From Haematobia irritans (Eukaryota > Arthropoda > Insecta > Diptera > Muscidae): DNA of 64,000 nt. Shown here one piece after another: positions 41,152-51,716 of this stretch. The position numbers and the translations under genes are program-made. Location of the stretch: contig NC_134399.1 of NCBI RefSeq assembly GCF_050003625.1, positions 37,278,671 to 37,342,670 on the forward strand, read 5' to 3'. The notes below the pieces were generated by a model. That model was not told where the DNA came from and did not search any database. It was given only the letters and a program-made list of their open reading frames with translations. Each line of letters begins with the position of its first letter. Positions within the stretch are counted from its first letter, which is position 1.

Positions 41152-44100
41152 GGCTGCATGTGCTGCCTTAAAAGTTCTCCTGATGAAAGGGGACATAGAT
41201 ATAGTTCTTATTCAAGAACCATATGTTTATAAAAACAAAATATGTGAATTAAGTACTCCGGGGTTCAAACTATTGCAGTATACTGGTAATGATATAAATC
41301 GAGCCTGTATAATTGCTAAAAACGAGCTCAATTTGTTTCTGCTTCCTTCAATGTGCAATACAGACACTGTCGTTGCAAGTTTAGAAATAGCCAAATGCAA
41401 ATATTGGGTATCTTCGGTCTACATGGGACATGACAGGGAGATGCCTCCATATGCCGTTAAGACCTTAGTGGAGGAGTCACTGAAAACAAAGACGAAACTC
41501 ATTATGGGATGCGATGCGAATGCACATCATAGTATATGGGGAAGTAGTGATACTAATGCAAGGGGAGAGTCGCTAATAGAGTTTATTTTGCGTACTAATC
41601 TGGTAGTTTGCAACAAGGGAGATGTCCCAACCTTTGTCACTAAAAACAGGCAAGAGGTTTTGGACATCACCTTGGCCTCGCAAGAACTGAATGAAATGAT
41701 ATCTGAGTGGCAGGTTTTAAGTGAACACAGCTTCTCAGATCATCGCTACATCAGTTTCAAATTTGATGTTCATATCACCAAGATCATATTTCCGCCAAAT
41801 GTTAGGAAAGCTGACTGGAATAGGTATAGGGAATCGTTCAATATGATGATACCGGAAATAACAGAGACAAATATGAGAAATGTGCAAGATATCGAACACG
41901 CAGTGGAGCGGATTACTAAGGCCTTCAACATCTCACTGAAAGCTGCATGCCCTAGAGGAAAGCCAAGGGGGAAACATCGACCACCATGGTGGTCTACGGA
42001 ATTAAGTAATATGAGGAAATCCTGCAGGAAGCTCTTTAACAAGGCAAAGTCCACCAGAGCCCCTGAGGACTGGGACGCTTACAAGAAGAATCTGAGAGGA
42101 TACAAGCGAGAACTGAGAAAGGCTCAGCATAACTCTTGGAATGCTTACTGCAGCAGTATTGAGAATACGTCCGAGGCTTCCAGACTACGGAAGGTTCTAG
42201 CATCCACCAACTCCGCTCCAGGTTTCATTAAAACATCGGAGGGCAATTGGACAACGTCCAGTGAGGAGACGCTGGAGGTACTATTGGACACACATTTTCC
42301 TGGAAATCAGACGGTTGAACCATGTACTGGCGGTGCCACAGTTGCTCAGCGGTCGTTTCCTGTCGAGGAAATTGTATCGGAAACTAGAATAAGATGGGCG
42401 CTAAATAGCTTTGGACCATTCAAATCCCATGGACCTGATGGAATTACTCCGGCGGAGTTACAAGCTGTAACTGACAAAATTATCCCCTGGTTGTCGGTGA
42501 TATATAAAGGATGTATCAACTTATCATATATCCCAGGAAAGTGGAGGGAAACAAAAGTCGTTTTCATACCTAAAGCGGGAAAAGCCTCTCACTCGAGGGC
42601 GAAGGATTTCCGACCAATCAGCTTATCCTCATTCCTACTTAAGACTCTGGAGAGGATGATAGATATTTATCTTAGAACTAGCATCGATTCAAGTTTGTTC
42701 TCGAAACGACAGCATGCATACTCGAAGGGCAGGTCTACTGAGACCGCACTACATGAACTAGTCAGCTTTATTGAAAGCTCACTATCTGTCAAAGAATACA
42801 TAATCGTGGCGTTTCTAGACATCGAAGGGGCGTTCAATAATGTCCATCCGAGCTCGATATTAAATGGACTGACAACTCTGAATGTTGATCCATGTATACT
42901 CAGGCTGTTAGACGAACTGCTAATGAAGAGACGTATTTCAGCCACACTAGGACAAGCAAACATACAAAAGTATGTGAACAGAGGCACTCCTCAAGGAGGA
43001 GTTCTATCACCTCTTCTTTGGAATGTTGCTATAAACGACCTTCTGGTTTCCCTAGAAAAAGAAAGGATACAAGTGGTGGCATACGCAGATGATGTGGCGC
43101 TAGCAGTCAGGGGAAAATTCCCATCAACAATTAGAGATATTATACAGAGAGCCCTCCGGATGACTGAGAAATGGGCGAAAGATAATGGTCTTGGGGTAAA
43201 TCCTGCAAAGACAGAAATAGTCATGTACTGCAAAGATCGCAAAACTCCCACGGTTAGGCCCATTTCCTTAGGGGGTATTGAAATTCCCTTTAGGGAGTGT
43301 GCAAAATACCTTGGCGTTATTTTGGACAGGAAGCTGAACTTTAAGCTTAATATTGAAGAAAGGGCGAGGAAAGCAACGGTAGCTTTATACTCGTGCAAAA
43401 AGGCAATAGGGAAAAAGTGGGGACTAAAACCAAAAATTGTACATTGGCTATACACGGCAGTGGTTAGACCTATAATGCTATATGGTGTTGTAGTCTGGTG
43501 GCCGGCACTTCACCAGCCGACAAGTTTAGCCACAGTTCAGCGTATGGCGTGCTTGTGTATCTCAGGTGCATTCAGCAAGACAGAAACAAACTGCCTTAAT
43601 GTCATACTGCATCTATTGCCTTTAGACATTTTGGCCAAACAGTCAGCTGCAACAACGGCTGTGCGGTTGCGCGAGCTATCGCTGTGGTCGGAAAAAAGTT
43701 ACGGTCACAGTTCGGTCCTCAAAATAATGCCAGATGTGCCTAACGTAGTGGATTACACTTTGGCGAGTCCACTTTTCGACAAAAAGTTTGAGACTCTAAT
43801 TCCCAACAGTGAGGCGTGGTGTACACGGACCCCGGGGAATAAAAGATATATAGATTTCTACACTGATGGCTCCAAATTGGATGGCCAAGTGGGTTTCGGA
43901 GTATATTCTAAAGATCTGGAACTTCGAATAGCGAAAAGATTACCTGATCACTGTAGTGTTTTTCAGGCTGAAATATTAGCAATAAGAGAGGTGGCGAATT
44001 GGCTGAGAAGTAATGTTCCAAAAAATGTGGGCATTAATATATACTCAGACAGTCAACCTGCAATAAAATCCTTGGACTCTGTGTTCCTCAACTCGAAAAC

Positions 44101-44701
44101 GGCCATCGATTGCCGCAAATCTCTCAATGAGATGGCTGAGCAGTACAATATTCACCTAATATGGGTGCCTGGCCATAGGAACATACCGGGGAACTGCGAA
44201 GCGGATGAGTTGGCAAGGCTAGGGACTACCTTACATATTCCAGGGGAACTAGAATTTGTTGGTATGCCCCTAGCTACCTGCAAGCTCATGCTGCGTGAGA
44301 AGGCTGTTATGATGGCAAATGTTCGATGGGAGAATTGCAAGGGTTGTAACGACACCAAGCAAATATGGCCCCATTTCAACTTAAACCGCACACTAGATAT
44401 GCTAATGTTCTCGAGACGTCAGATATCACTCCTGATATCTGCTATAACGGGTCGCTGCCTGATAGGAGATTTTGCAAAAACTATTGGCGCGAAGTATAAT
44501 GACTATTGTATGAGCTGTCATGATGCGGAGGAAAAAGAATCAATTAAACACCTCTTGTGTGAGTGTCCTGCAATTTGTGAAAAGCGCAAGCAACTTTTAG
44601 GAGCATATAGCTTCAGATTACTGGCGGATCTGGAAAACGTTAACTTAAGCAGTCTGCTAATATTTTTGGAACAATCTGGTTGGTTCAACAAAGAAAAATA
44701 A
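41111..44701 (+). CDS. LINE ORF2: endonuclease, reverse transcriptase, RNase H
   Basis: The ATG at 41111 begins MVLRILQINLHH, the usual start of an APE domain; 15 extra nt upstream have no ATG. The product is 1,196 residues. Endonuclease motifs are QEPY (E36), GCDANAHHSIWGS, LDITLAS and SDHRYI. The reverse transcriptase follows with DFRPISL, AFLDIEGAFNNV, GTPQGGVLSPLLW and catalytic YADD at 658-661. RNase H has FYTDGSKLDG (Asp919), FQAEILAIRE, IYSDSQ and GNCEADELAR. A C-terminal SCHDAEEKESIKHLLCECP resembles the Cys/His cluster of related LINEs. There are no internal stops, so it may be functional. It performs target-primed reverse transcription in the nucleus and could mobilise the SINE sharing its 3' tail. 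It overlaps ORF1 out of frame. Confidence 0.95.
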   Translation: MVLRILQINLHHCKAACAALKVLLMKGDIDIVLIQEPYVYKNKICELSTPGFKLLQYTGNDINRACIIAKNELNLFLLPSMCNTDTVVASLEIAKCKYWVSSVYMGHDREMPPYAVKTLVEESLKTKTKLIMGCDANAHHSIWGSSDTNARGESLIEFILRTNLVVCNKGDVPTFVTKNRQEVLDITLASQELNEMISEWQVLSEHSFSDHRYISFKFDVHITKIIFPPNVRKADWNRYRESFNMMIPEITETNMRNVQDIEHAVERITKAFNISLKAACPRGKPRGKHRPPWWSTELSNMRKSCRKLFNKAKSTRAPEDWDAYKKNLRGYKRELRKAQHNSWNAYCSSIENTSEASRLRKVLASTNSAPGFIKTSEGNWTTSSEETLEVLLDTHFPGNQTVEPCTGGATVAQRSFPVEEIVSETRIRWALNSFGPFKSHGPDGITPAELQAVTDKIIPWLSVIYKGCINLSYIPGKWRETKVVFIPKAGKASHSRAKDFRPISLSSFLLKTLERMIDIYLRTSIDSSLFSKRQHAYSKGRSTETALHELVSFIESSLSVKEYIIVAFLDIEGAFNNVHPSSILNGLTTLNVDPCILRLLDELLMKRRISATLGQANIQKYVNRGTPQGGVLSPLLWNVAINDLLVSLEKERIQVVAYADDVALAVRGKFPSTIRDIIQRALRMTEKWAKDNGLGVNPAKTEIVMYCKDRKTPTVRPISLGGIEIPFRECAKYLGVILDRKLNFKLNIEERARKATVALYSCKKAIGKKWGLKPKIVHWLYTAVVRPIMLYGVVVWWPALHQPTSLATVQRMACLCISGAFSKTETNCLNVILHLLPLDILAKQSAATTAVRLRELSLWSEKSYGHSSVLKIMPDVPNVVDYTLASPLFDKKFETLIPNSEAWCTRTPGNKRYIDFYTDGSKLDGQVGFGVYSKDLELRIAKRLPDHCSVFQAEILAIREVANWLRSNVPKNVGINIYSDSQPAIKSLDSVFLNSKTAIDCRKSLNEMAEQYNIHLIWVPGHRNIPGNCEADELARLGTTLHIPGELEFVGMPLATCKLMLREKAVMMANVRWENCKGCNDTKQIWPHFNLNRTLDMLMFSRRQISLLISAITGRCLIGDFAKTIGAKYNDYCMSCHDAEEKESIKHLLCECPAICEKRKQLLGAYSFRLLADLENVNLSSLLIFLEQSGWFNKEK

Positions 44702-45957
44702 TCAAGAAGGTTCAGCGGTTAAAGCTAGAAGTGCCCATATGTAATAGGTACTTTTAGTTAATGTGGTATCACAATGGACTGAATAGTCTAAGTGAGCCTG
44801 AATCTTAATCGGGCTGCCACTTTAACCTAACCTAACCTACTCCCTGTACAAAATTTCAACTAAATCGGAGTTAAAAATTGGTCTCTGTGGTCATATGAGT
44901 GTAAATCGGGCGAAAGCTATATATGTGAGCTATATCTAAATCTGAACCGATTTCAACCAAATTTGGCACGCATAGCTACAATACTAATTCTACTCCCCGT
45001 GCAAAATTTCAACTAAATCGGAGTTAAAAATTGGTATTTGTGGTCATATGAGTGTAAATCGGGCGAAAGCTATATATGGGAGATATATCTAAATCTGAAC
45101 CGATTTCAACCAAATTTGGCACGCATAGCTACAATGCTAATTCTACTCCCTGTGCAAAATGTCAACTAAATAGGAGCAAAAAATTGGTCTCTGTGGTCAT
45201 ATGAATGTAAATCGGGCGAAAGCTATATATGGGAGATATATCTAAATCTGAACCGATTTCAACCAAATTTGGCACGCATAGCTACAATGCTAATTCTACT
45301 CCCTGTGCAAAATGTCAACTAAATCGAACCAAAAAATTGGCCTCTGTGGTCATATGAGTGTAAATCGGGCGAAAGCTATATATATGGGAGCTATATCTAA
45401 ATCTGAACCGATTTCAACCAAATTTGGCACGCATAGCTACAATGCTAATTATATTTCCTGTGCAAAATTTCAACTAAATCGGAGTTCAAAATTGGCCTCT
45501 GTGGTCATATGAGTGTGAATCGGGCGAAAGCTATATATGGGAGGTATATCTAAATATGGGAGATATATCTAATTCAACCAAATTGGGGTAAAACTCTGGC
45601 TTCTGGGACCATATTAGTCCATATCGGGCGAAAGATATATATGGCAGCTATATCTAAATCTGATGCGATTTCTTCCAAAATCAATAGGGTTCTATTATGA
45701 GCCAAAACACATACTTGTGCCAAATTTGAAGGCGATTGGACTAAAACTGCGACCTAGACTTTGATTACAAAAATGTGTTCACGGACAGACGGACATGGCT
45801 ATATCGACTCAGGAGCCCACCCTGAGCATTTTTGCCAAAGACACCATGTGTCTATCTCGTCTCCTTCTGGGTGTTGCAAACATATGCACTAACTTATAAT
45901 ACCCTGTTCCACAGTGTGGCGCAGGGTATAAAAATGTGAAGTGAAAAATTTGGTTTA

Positions 45958-46052
45958 GCCGGAGTCGGAGTCGAGCAAAATTTTTACGACTCCGACTCCA
46001 GCAAAATCTTCAGACTCCGACTCCAAGACTCCGACTCCGGCTCCACAGCCCT
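45958..46052. repeat. GACTCCGACTCC palindromic repeat
   Basis: Repeated (A)GACTCCGACTCC with a complementary GGAGTCGGAGTCG at the left end; the right end reads ctccacagccctgg. In complement this resembles the CAGGGCTGTGGAGTC start of a common hAT MITE; only one end is seen. Confidence 0.6.
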
Positions 46053-46055
46053 GGT

Positions 46056-46390
46056 CTGCGGTTCGATTCTCCGTTTGGGCGAAAGGTAAAAGTTAAAAAA
46101 ATCTATAAAATCGAATAATTTCTTCTACATTGTTTGTATTACAGAAAAAGGCACTAAAAAACGTCGTGGAAGTGAGAAAAATGTGAGGGAAATTGCAATT
46201 AACCAAAAAAGATTGTTTTTTTGAGTTAGTCTTTATGAAATTGTTTTTAATCCTGGAAAAGAATAAATGTTTATCACAAAAAGTATATACTTTTCTCCCA
46301 AAGAAACTTTCTTACAGCGAAAAGCAAATGAGAAACGAACTTTGTTTGTCTAAAATTTCGTTTGGGAGGAAAGAATTGTTTTTTTGCGTG
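46056..46390 (-). mobile_element. Half of a CACGCAAA TIR element (reverse orientation)
   Basis: The right end TTTTTTTGCGTG at 46390 is followed by TA. The body matches 9430-9780 in complement, including a tRNA-like B-box (gcggttcgattctcc) at the broken left edge. Confidence 0.75.
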
Positions 46391-46436
46391 TACGTACTCA
46401 GAACAGTTTGGCATACTAGCGCTATCTGTGTTTTTT

Positions 46437-47160
46437 TACAGCAACTTGAAAGATTAATTTCCTCCAAAAAATGGAAATGTTTACGGGATACATTTTACGC
46501 GATTACATTTTACAACTTTCGACGTGGAATAACTCAACAACAGTGCATCGATAAACATATTTCAATTTTTGACGATGAAACTGCATCAGGGCCAGTGTTT
46601 ACAACCGAAGTCGTTGTTCACTCCAAATTTCGTAAATGTCATTTGTTGTTGTTACGGAAACCATCAATTGCTATTTGACTGTCAATTTGATTTGCCAACC
46701 GCTCAAAAATAGGCTCGTTTCGATTGGTCGAATGAACTGCTCCGAAAATACGATCGAGTTTCTTCGAAACACGTCTAGAAACACATCCAAGCAAGTGATC
46801 GCCTGTTTTTTTTTTTTTTTTTGAAAAACTGGACAGTCAATGCTGAGTGGAACACTTACAAGAAATTAGGAAAACAAACCGCCGAAGACGGATCACTCTT
46901 CACCAGGACAATACGATTCAAACAACTGCATTTAAATACGTCATCCGTATAGTCGTAGTCCTGCCTTGGCATCGTGTTACCTCCTTTTAATCCCGTATGT
47001 AAAACATCATATAAAAGGTCAACGTTTTTCGACATCTGAAGATGAGGTTGATGCATTCAGAATGAATGTTTCGGGATACCTCAGAGTGGCAGTACTTCGA
47101 CAATTGCTTCTAACGGAGAAGTGTATAGATCTTAATGGGGAATATTTTCAAAAACAATAA
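46437..47160 (+). pseudogene. Dead mariner transposase of a second lineage
   Basis: Scattered frames carry mariner-like blocks in the right order: FYNFRRGITQQQCID (N-terminal HTH), NTSRNTSKQVIACFF before the first catalytic Asp region's downstream strand, VKHHIKGQRFSTSEDEVDAF and KCIDLNGEYFQKQ with a stop at 47160. Large internal deletions and several stops separate them, and the catalytic motifs are not preserved. It is clearly different from the mariner at 6191 and much older. TIRs are not identifiable. It is adjacent to, but probably independent of, the CACGCAAA half-element. Confidence 0.75.
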
Positions 47161-47811
47161 AGCGATTTTCTATGATTAATATTTGTTTTGGGCCTCAAAT
47201 CCCGGACTATAAAATATAACTCTCGTATAAGTGAAGTGATTAACCCTTTCACTACCTATGTCCGCTTAGAAGTACATTCGAAAAAGACAATAAATTTTAT
47301 GTTCCCACATAGTTTCGATTTATTTCTCGATATTATTTTAAAGTAGAGGCTTTAATCTAAATAAGCTATAAATATTGTCCATATTGGTGAGATCTAAAAT
47401 ACATTTTTATAAACTTATTTAACAATAAACGAAAAATACGAAAATTTGAGACAATTTTTCTACTATATGTTTCTAGTAAATTGACATTTATACAAAAACT
47501 ATAGCTCATATTTTTACGGGTTCTTTTTTGTATTTTTTCTCACAGAAAGATATTATAGGCCAAATAGCGCTTATTTTCGTAAGCGAATCTTTTCGTAATT
47601 ATTTTCGTAATTCACGAATCAAGTTTTCAGAACAAGCTCATATAGCTCTTGAAGTAATTGAGGTGGATTTTCAAAATGTTAATTTTTGTTCTACTTGCTG
47701 TTAGCACAAGTAAAAACAGAAGAAAAATAAAAGTTTTTAACATTAGGTTTATTTCGGTAGTGAAAGTGTTAAATTATTTACCTCCAACAATTTGCACACT
47801 GCAACTGCAAA
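47161..47811. other. AT-rich spacer
   Basis: No gene or recognised repeat is visible. Confidence 0.4.
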
Positions 47812-48216
47812 TTTTTATACCCACTATAATAGGATGGTGATGGGAGTGAAGGTTGTCATTCCGTTTGTAACACATCGAAATATCGACTTCTGACTACACG
47901 CAAAAAAATATTTCTTTCCTCCCAAACGAAATTTTAGACAAACAAAGTTCGTTTCTCATTTGCTTTTCGCTGTAAGGAAGTGTATTTGGAAGAAAATTAT
48001 ATACTTTTTGTGATAAACGTTTATTCTTTTCCAGGATGTAAAAACAATTTCATAAAGACTAGCTCAAAAAAAAAAACATTATTTTCTTGCTAATTGCATT
48101 GTCCCTCACATCTTTCTCACATCCACGAGGATTTTTAGTTCTTAACACCTTTTCCTGTAATACCAACAATGTAGAAGAAATTATACGATTTTATAAATTT
48201 TTAAATTTTTTTTTAC

Positions 48217-48292
48217 CTTTCGCCTGGACGGAGAATTGAACCGCGGACCATGCACATTGTAAGCCAACACACTAACCACTGAGCTATGTACC
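48217..48292 (-). other. tRNA-derived module (left)
   Basis: Same as 9747-9825; the B-box here is GGTTCAATTCTCC. Confidence 0.65.
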
Positions 48293-48406
48293 TGTTATGG
48301 TCATCAATAGATAAATATCCATATAAGTTATATTTATATAGCATAGCTTGCGGCGCCCACGAACCGAATAAACAAAGTTTATTTAACAGAAACAAACAGT
48401 TAGTTT

Positions 48407-48480
48407 GGCACCGTGGAGCAGTGGTAGCTACGTCCGACTCTCATGCCAAGGGTCGTGGGTTCGATCCCTGCTTCGGCCAA
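48407..48480 (+). other. tRNA-derived module (right)
   Basis: A-box-like GTGGAGCAGTGGTAGCTACG and B-box GGGTTCGATCCC, then a T-run at 48484-48493. Confidence 0.65.
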
Positions 48481-48981
48481 AGTTTTTTTTTTTGCATTTG
48501 TTTTTTTTTTTTACATATATTCCAGATATATTCGGAAGATTCCGAAAAAATGTTCAACATTACATTGCACTATATTAAATTTTGAACTGTAAAATGTGTC
48601 TTATTAAAGACCTAAAGTCAGAAAAGAACAGTGTTTGATATAAACGAAATGGACTGTGTTGTTATTTCAAAAATAACTTTTTTTATTGAAAAAATAAAAA
48701 TTTTGTAACAAACGAATTTTTTGGGTGATAAAAGTTTAAAATTTTCGAAGCAATTCAAAAAACTCTAACAAAAGAAAAACGTTTTCGGTACACGTTTTCC
48801 AAACGTTTTTTTTCTTTGCGTGTATATAAAGTTGCATATATATTTTTGAGCAGTGAGATATTCTAAGATATAACTATGTCCGTCTGTTGTAATCACGCTC
48901 AAAAGCTTCAGTTATGAAGTCCTCGTTCTGAAAATTTGCATAAACTCTTTTGTCTGCAGCCAGGACATATCGGCCCATGTT

Positions 48982-49333
48982 GGGAGCCACCGTGGTGCAA
49001 TGGTTAGCATGCCCGCCTTGCATACACAAGGTCGTGGGTTCGATTCCTGCTTCGACCGAACACCAAAAAGTTTTTCAGCGGTGGATTATCCAACCTCAGT
49101 AATGCTGGTGACATTTCTGAGGGTTTCAAAACTTCTCAACGTGGTTTCACTGCAATGTGGAACGCCGTTCGGACTCGGCGATAAAAAGGAGGTCCCTTGC
49201 CATTGAGCTTAACATGGAATCGGGCAGCACTCAGTGATAAGAGAGAAGTTCACCAATGTGGTATCACAATAGACTGAATAGTCTAAGTGAGCCTGATACA
49301 TCGGGCTGCCACCTAACCTAACCTAACCTAACC
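48982..49333 (+). mobile_element. tRNA-headed SINE with LINE-derived 3' tail
   Basis: It is flanked by ATCGG(C/T)CCATGTT at 48969-48981 and 49334-49346 (13 bp, one mismatch). The head has an A-box-like GTGGTGCAATGGTTAGCATG and B-box GGGTTCGATTCC. An unrelated body of about 160 bp follows. The last ~75 bp (cacaatagactgaatag, tctaagtgagcctga, atcgggctgcca, (CCTAA)n) match the 3' end of the LINE at 44757-44836. Head from a tRNA, tail from a partner LINE and a LINE-like TSD define a LINE-dependent SINE. Confidence 0.9.
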
Positions 49334-49406
49334 ATCGGTCCATGTTTTCATATAGACTCCCTATAAATGCTACACATCAGTTCATTTTTTGATATAGCCC
49401 CATATA

Positions 49407-49901
49407 CATCCTCAAAAATATCGCTTCTGTAATATATACCCCAAACACATTTTGCTTCAAGCATATATATTTTCGGGATTTCTCCAAACAAAATATTGTT
49501 TGTATTTTTCAAACATATTATGTTTCACCTTAGGTATACACTGGTAGAAAAAAAATTTAATGACATTTTTTTGGGTATATATATTTTTAAGGCGCCAATT
49601 AGTTACTTCCATTTTTTTACTTGCAGCATACTCTTTAGGTCTCTCTTGCTAAACAAATATACACATGTTTATAGAATATTTCTAAATTAATATATGTTTG
49701 CATCCAAGCATATTATATATACAAACATTTTATGTCCCAAACATAATATGTTCTAACATATTAACATATATGTCCCAAACATGTTATGCTAGCTTATGAA
49801 CATTGTATGCTTGCACATAAAAATATTGTGTTAAAAATGTTGACTTCCAAACATATAATTTTTACACCCAAACATATGAAAAACAGTATTTTTCGTTCGT
49901 G
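49407..49901. mobile_element. Short CACCCTCAAA-type TIR element without tRNA modules
   Basis: CATCCTCAAAAATATCGC to TTTTTCGTTCGTG, TA on both sides. A close relative of 32932-33430. Confidence 0.7.
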
Positions 49902-49903
49902 TA

Positions 49904-50833
49904 GATTGATCTCCCGGTTTGACTTCTTGAGAGCATTGAAGCCACAATTTTCATCCGATTTTCTTGAAATTTTAAATCTTGCGGTATTTTAAATTAGCAA
50001 AGAGCTGTGCTAAATTTGGTCCTTGGTTGAATAAAGCATCATATGGACCGATTTTCTGATTCGACTTCTTGAGGCCGTGGATTGCTATTGTAGACTGATT
50101 AAAATGATGGATTTCGATCAATAACCGTTCAGTGTATAAATCTACAGAATCTGAATCTCGAATCATACACGCAAAGAAAAAAACAATGATGCAGATGAAG
50201 AACATTAAATATCTATAATGTTGGTGTTTCTTTTATTATAGACTGATCCATCATTTTAGGATTACATTCAGTGTATAAATCTACAGAATCTGAACCTCGA
50301 ATCATACACGCAAAGAAAAAAACATCTGGTAAGCGTGTATCGTAAACGTTGTCCTTTTCTTGCTGTTTCACCAAATTGTTTCAGGTGTAATTCGAATTCA
50401 GTATATTGACTTTCTAGAACTGAATTTTTCTAGAATGGATATTGATTTTTTTCGACAAAGTTTTAATATTTTGTACCATTTTATAAATTCTTATAATTTC
50501 TTAAACTATTCGAAACAAAAAAAAGTTAAAATTACCCATTAAAAATATGACATACAAATTGAATTAAAAAAACTTCTTCTGTAGTTAAAACAAAGAACAT
50601 ATTTGAGATGTAATGCCGGACATCATTTGGAAATCTCGAGAACATTTTTGGAATATATGTTAAATTACATTATTTCCGTTTCCAAAAGTTATATTTTTAA
50701 GAATGGGGCCAACTAAAGATATGTTTCTGTGAAATAAATTTTTTTTGCATCGACTCGTGGACGCCCGAAACTATGCTCTATAAAGATAACAGCTTGACTG
50801 TGTGCGTAGCTTGTGCGTTGATGACTATAGCGA
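49904..50833. other. Non-coding region with short duplications
   Basis: 'cagtgtataaatctacagaa' through 'cacgcaaagaaaaaaac' occurs at 50132-50186 and 50269-50323. 50380-50680 resembles 3045-3440. Confidence 0.4.
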
Positions 50834-50835
50834 TA

Positions 50836-51574
50836 CCCAGCAAAAAAAATTGGAAGTTGTTCCACAAACATTTCTTTTAAAGTCCATCCCAGAATCCCCC
50901 ATCGAGTTTTTTCAACTTCCGATGCAGTCCTTTTGGACAAGTCCACAAACATTTCTTCTAAAGCGCATCGTGAGATCCCACAATAATTTTTTTTCCATTT
51001 CCGATGCAGTCCTTAATTAAATTTTACAAAAAAATAGAAAACTAATAAAAAACTAAAAAAAATAGAAATTAATAAAAAAGTATTTTTTTGATTTTTAATG
51101 GAAAAAATATATTTGTATGAAAATATATGCCGAAAATAAAAAATAAAAACGATGCAGGATATATAAAAATAATTTTTTTAGAAAAATATTTGATAAAAAA
51201 AATGCCGCTGGTGAGATTTGAACCTGCGTTTCTTATTTTTTCGTTCATATTAATAAAGAACATCTCGAGAACCAATTAGAATGTTATTCCTTGGTGTCGT
51301 ATTACGATCATATCACAAACATTTGAATTTACCTTTCGACGCTTTATATTCAATGGCGTTTGTGGCTGAGTGTGCTAAGGCGTTCTGTTATGGTGCCAGC
51401 AAACCCAGGTTCAGGGCACAACTTCTAAAGTAATGCAAAGGATCCAAAAAGGGAGTACTTCCGTCCTATGACAAGCCCATGTAAAATTCATTGGAGATGA
51501 TCCAAGTTTGCACTACTTCCGGATCACAGATTGGGGATCCAAACTACTTTTTTGGAAGCTCTTTTTTTGCTGGG
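50836..51574. mobile_element. TIR element (CCCAGCAAAAAAA, TA target) with two tRNA-like remnants
   Basis: CCCAGCAAAAAAA at 50836 and its exact complement ending at 51574, with TA outside both ends; 739 bp. Two ~70-bp direct repeats (cacaaacatttctt..gatgcagtcctt) occupy 50867-51013. A Leu/Ser-type B-box in complement (GGTTCAAATCTCACC) lies at 51205-51232, and a Leu/Ser-type A-box on the + strand (TGGCTGAGTGTGCTAAGGCG) at 51361-51380. It has the same divergent arrangement as the CACGCAAA and CACCCTCAAA families but different tRNA ancestry. Confidence 0.65.
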
Positions 51575-51716
51575 TAATTGTATGTTGAAGACAATTACAG
51601 CTACGTAACCCAGTGGATAGTGTATTGGCTTACAAGCTGTATGGTCAGCGGTTCGATTCTCGACAGGCGACAGGCAAAATTTTAAAAATTTATAAAATCG
51701 AATACTTTAATCTACA

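Larger units (their letters stand above)
40081..44836 (+). mobile_element. Full-length non-LTR retrotransposon with RNase H (LINE)
   Basis: 4,756 bp flanked by the 12-bp duplication CTACTCCCTGTA at 40069-40080 and 44837-44848. It has a 5'UTR, ORF1 (DUF4780-like), ORF2 (APE endonuclease, reverse transcriptase, RNase H, C-terminal Cys/His cluster) and a 3' tail ending in (CCTAA)n. An APE domain with RNase H places it among I/LOA/R1-type LINEs; the exact clade needs a tree. The perfect TSD implies a young insertion, and the target is a 153-bp unit of a DINE-like repeat. Two further partial copies lie at 15143 and 60207. Confidence 0.95.
37852..45930 (+). mobile_element. DINE-1/mini-me-like element expanded to 8 kb by nested insertions
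   Basis: The 5' end is at 37852; the 3' hairpin 'ataccctgttccacagtgtggcgcagggtat' is at 45898-45928. Inside are a second copy (38099-39810), a MITE within that copy (38461-38987) and a full-length LINE (40081-44836). About five ~153-bp units remain at 44849-45560 ('tcatatgagtgtaaatcggg' at 44890, 45043, 45197 and 45350). Confidence 0.85.
47897..48822. mobile_element. CACGCAAA TIR element with two divergent tRNA-like modules, second copy
   Basis: 926 bp, TA-flanked, nearly identical to 9430-10347. Modules are at 48217-48292 (-) and 48407-48480 (+). No transposase. Confidence 0.85.
47812..48960 (-). repeat. Degenerate DINE-like 3' end, interrupted by a TIR element
   Basis: 'ttatacccactataataggatgg' at 47814 is a degraded 3' hairpin. 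The sequence resumes at 48825 with 'tatataaagt..', then 'gtccgtctgttgtaatcacgct' as in other copies. Confidence 0.6.

Noticed and set aside
46193..46678. 161-codon + strand ORF
   Set aside because: Its first half is the complement side of a CACGCAAA TIR element and its second half a decayed mariner; no single gene.
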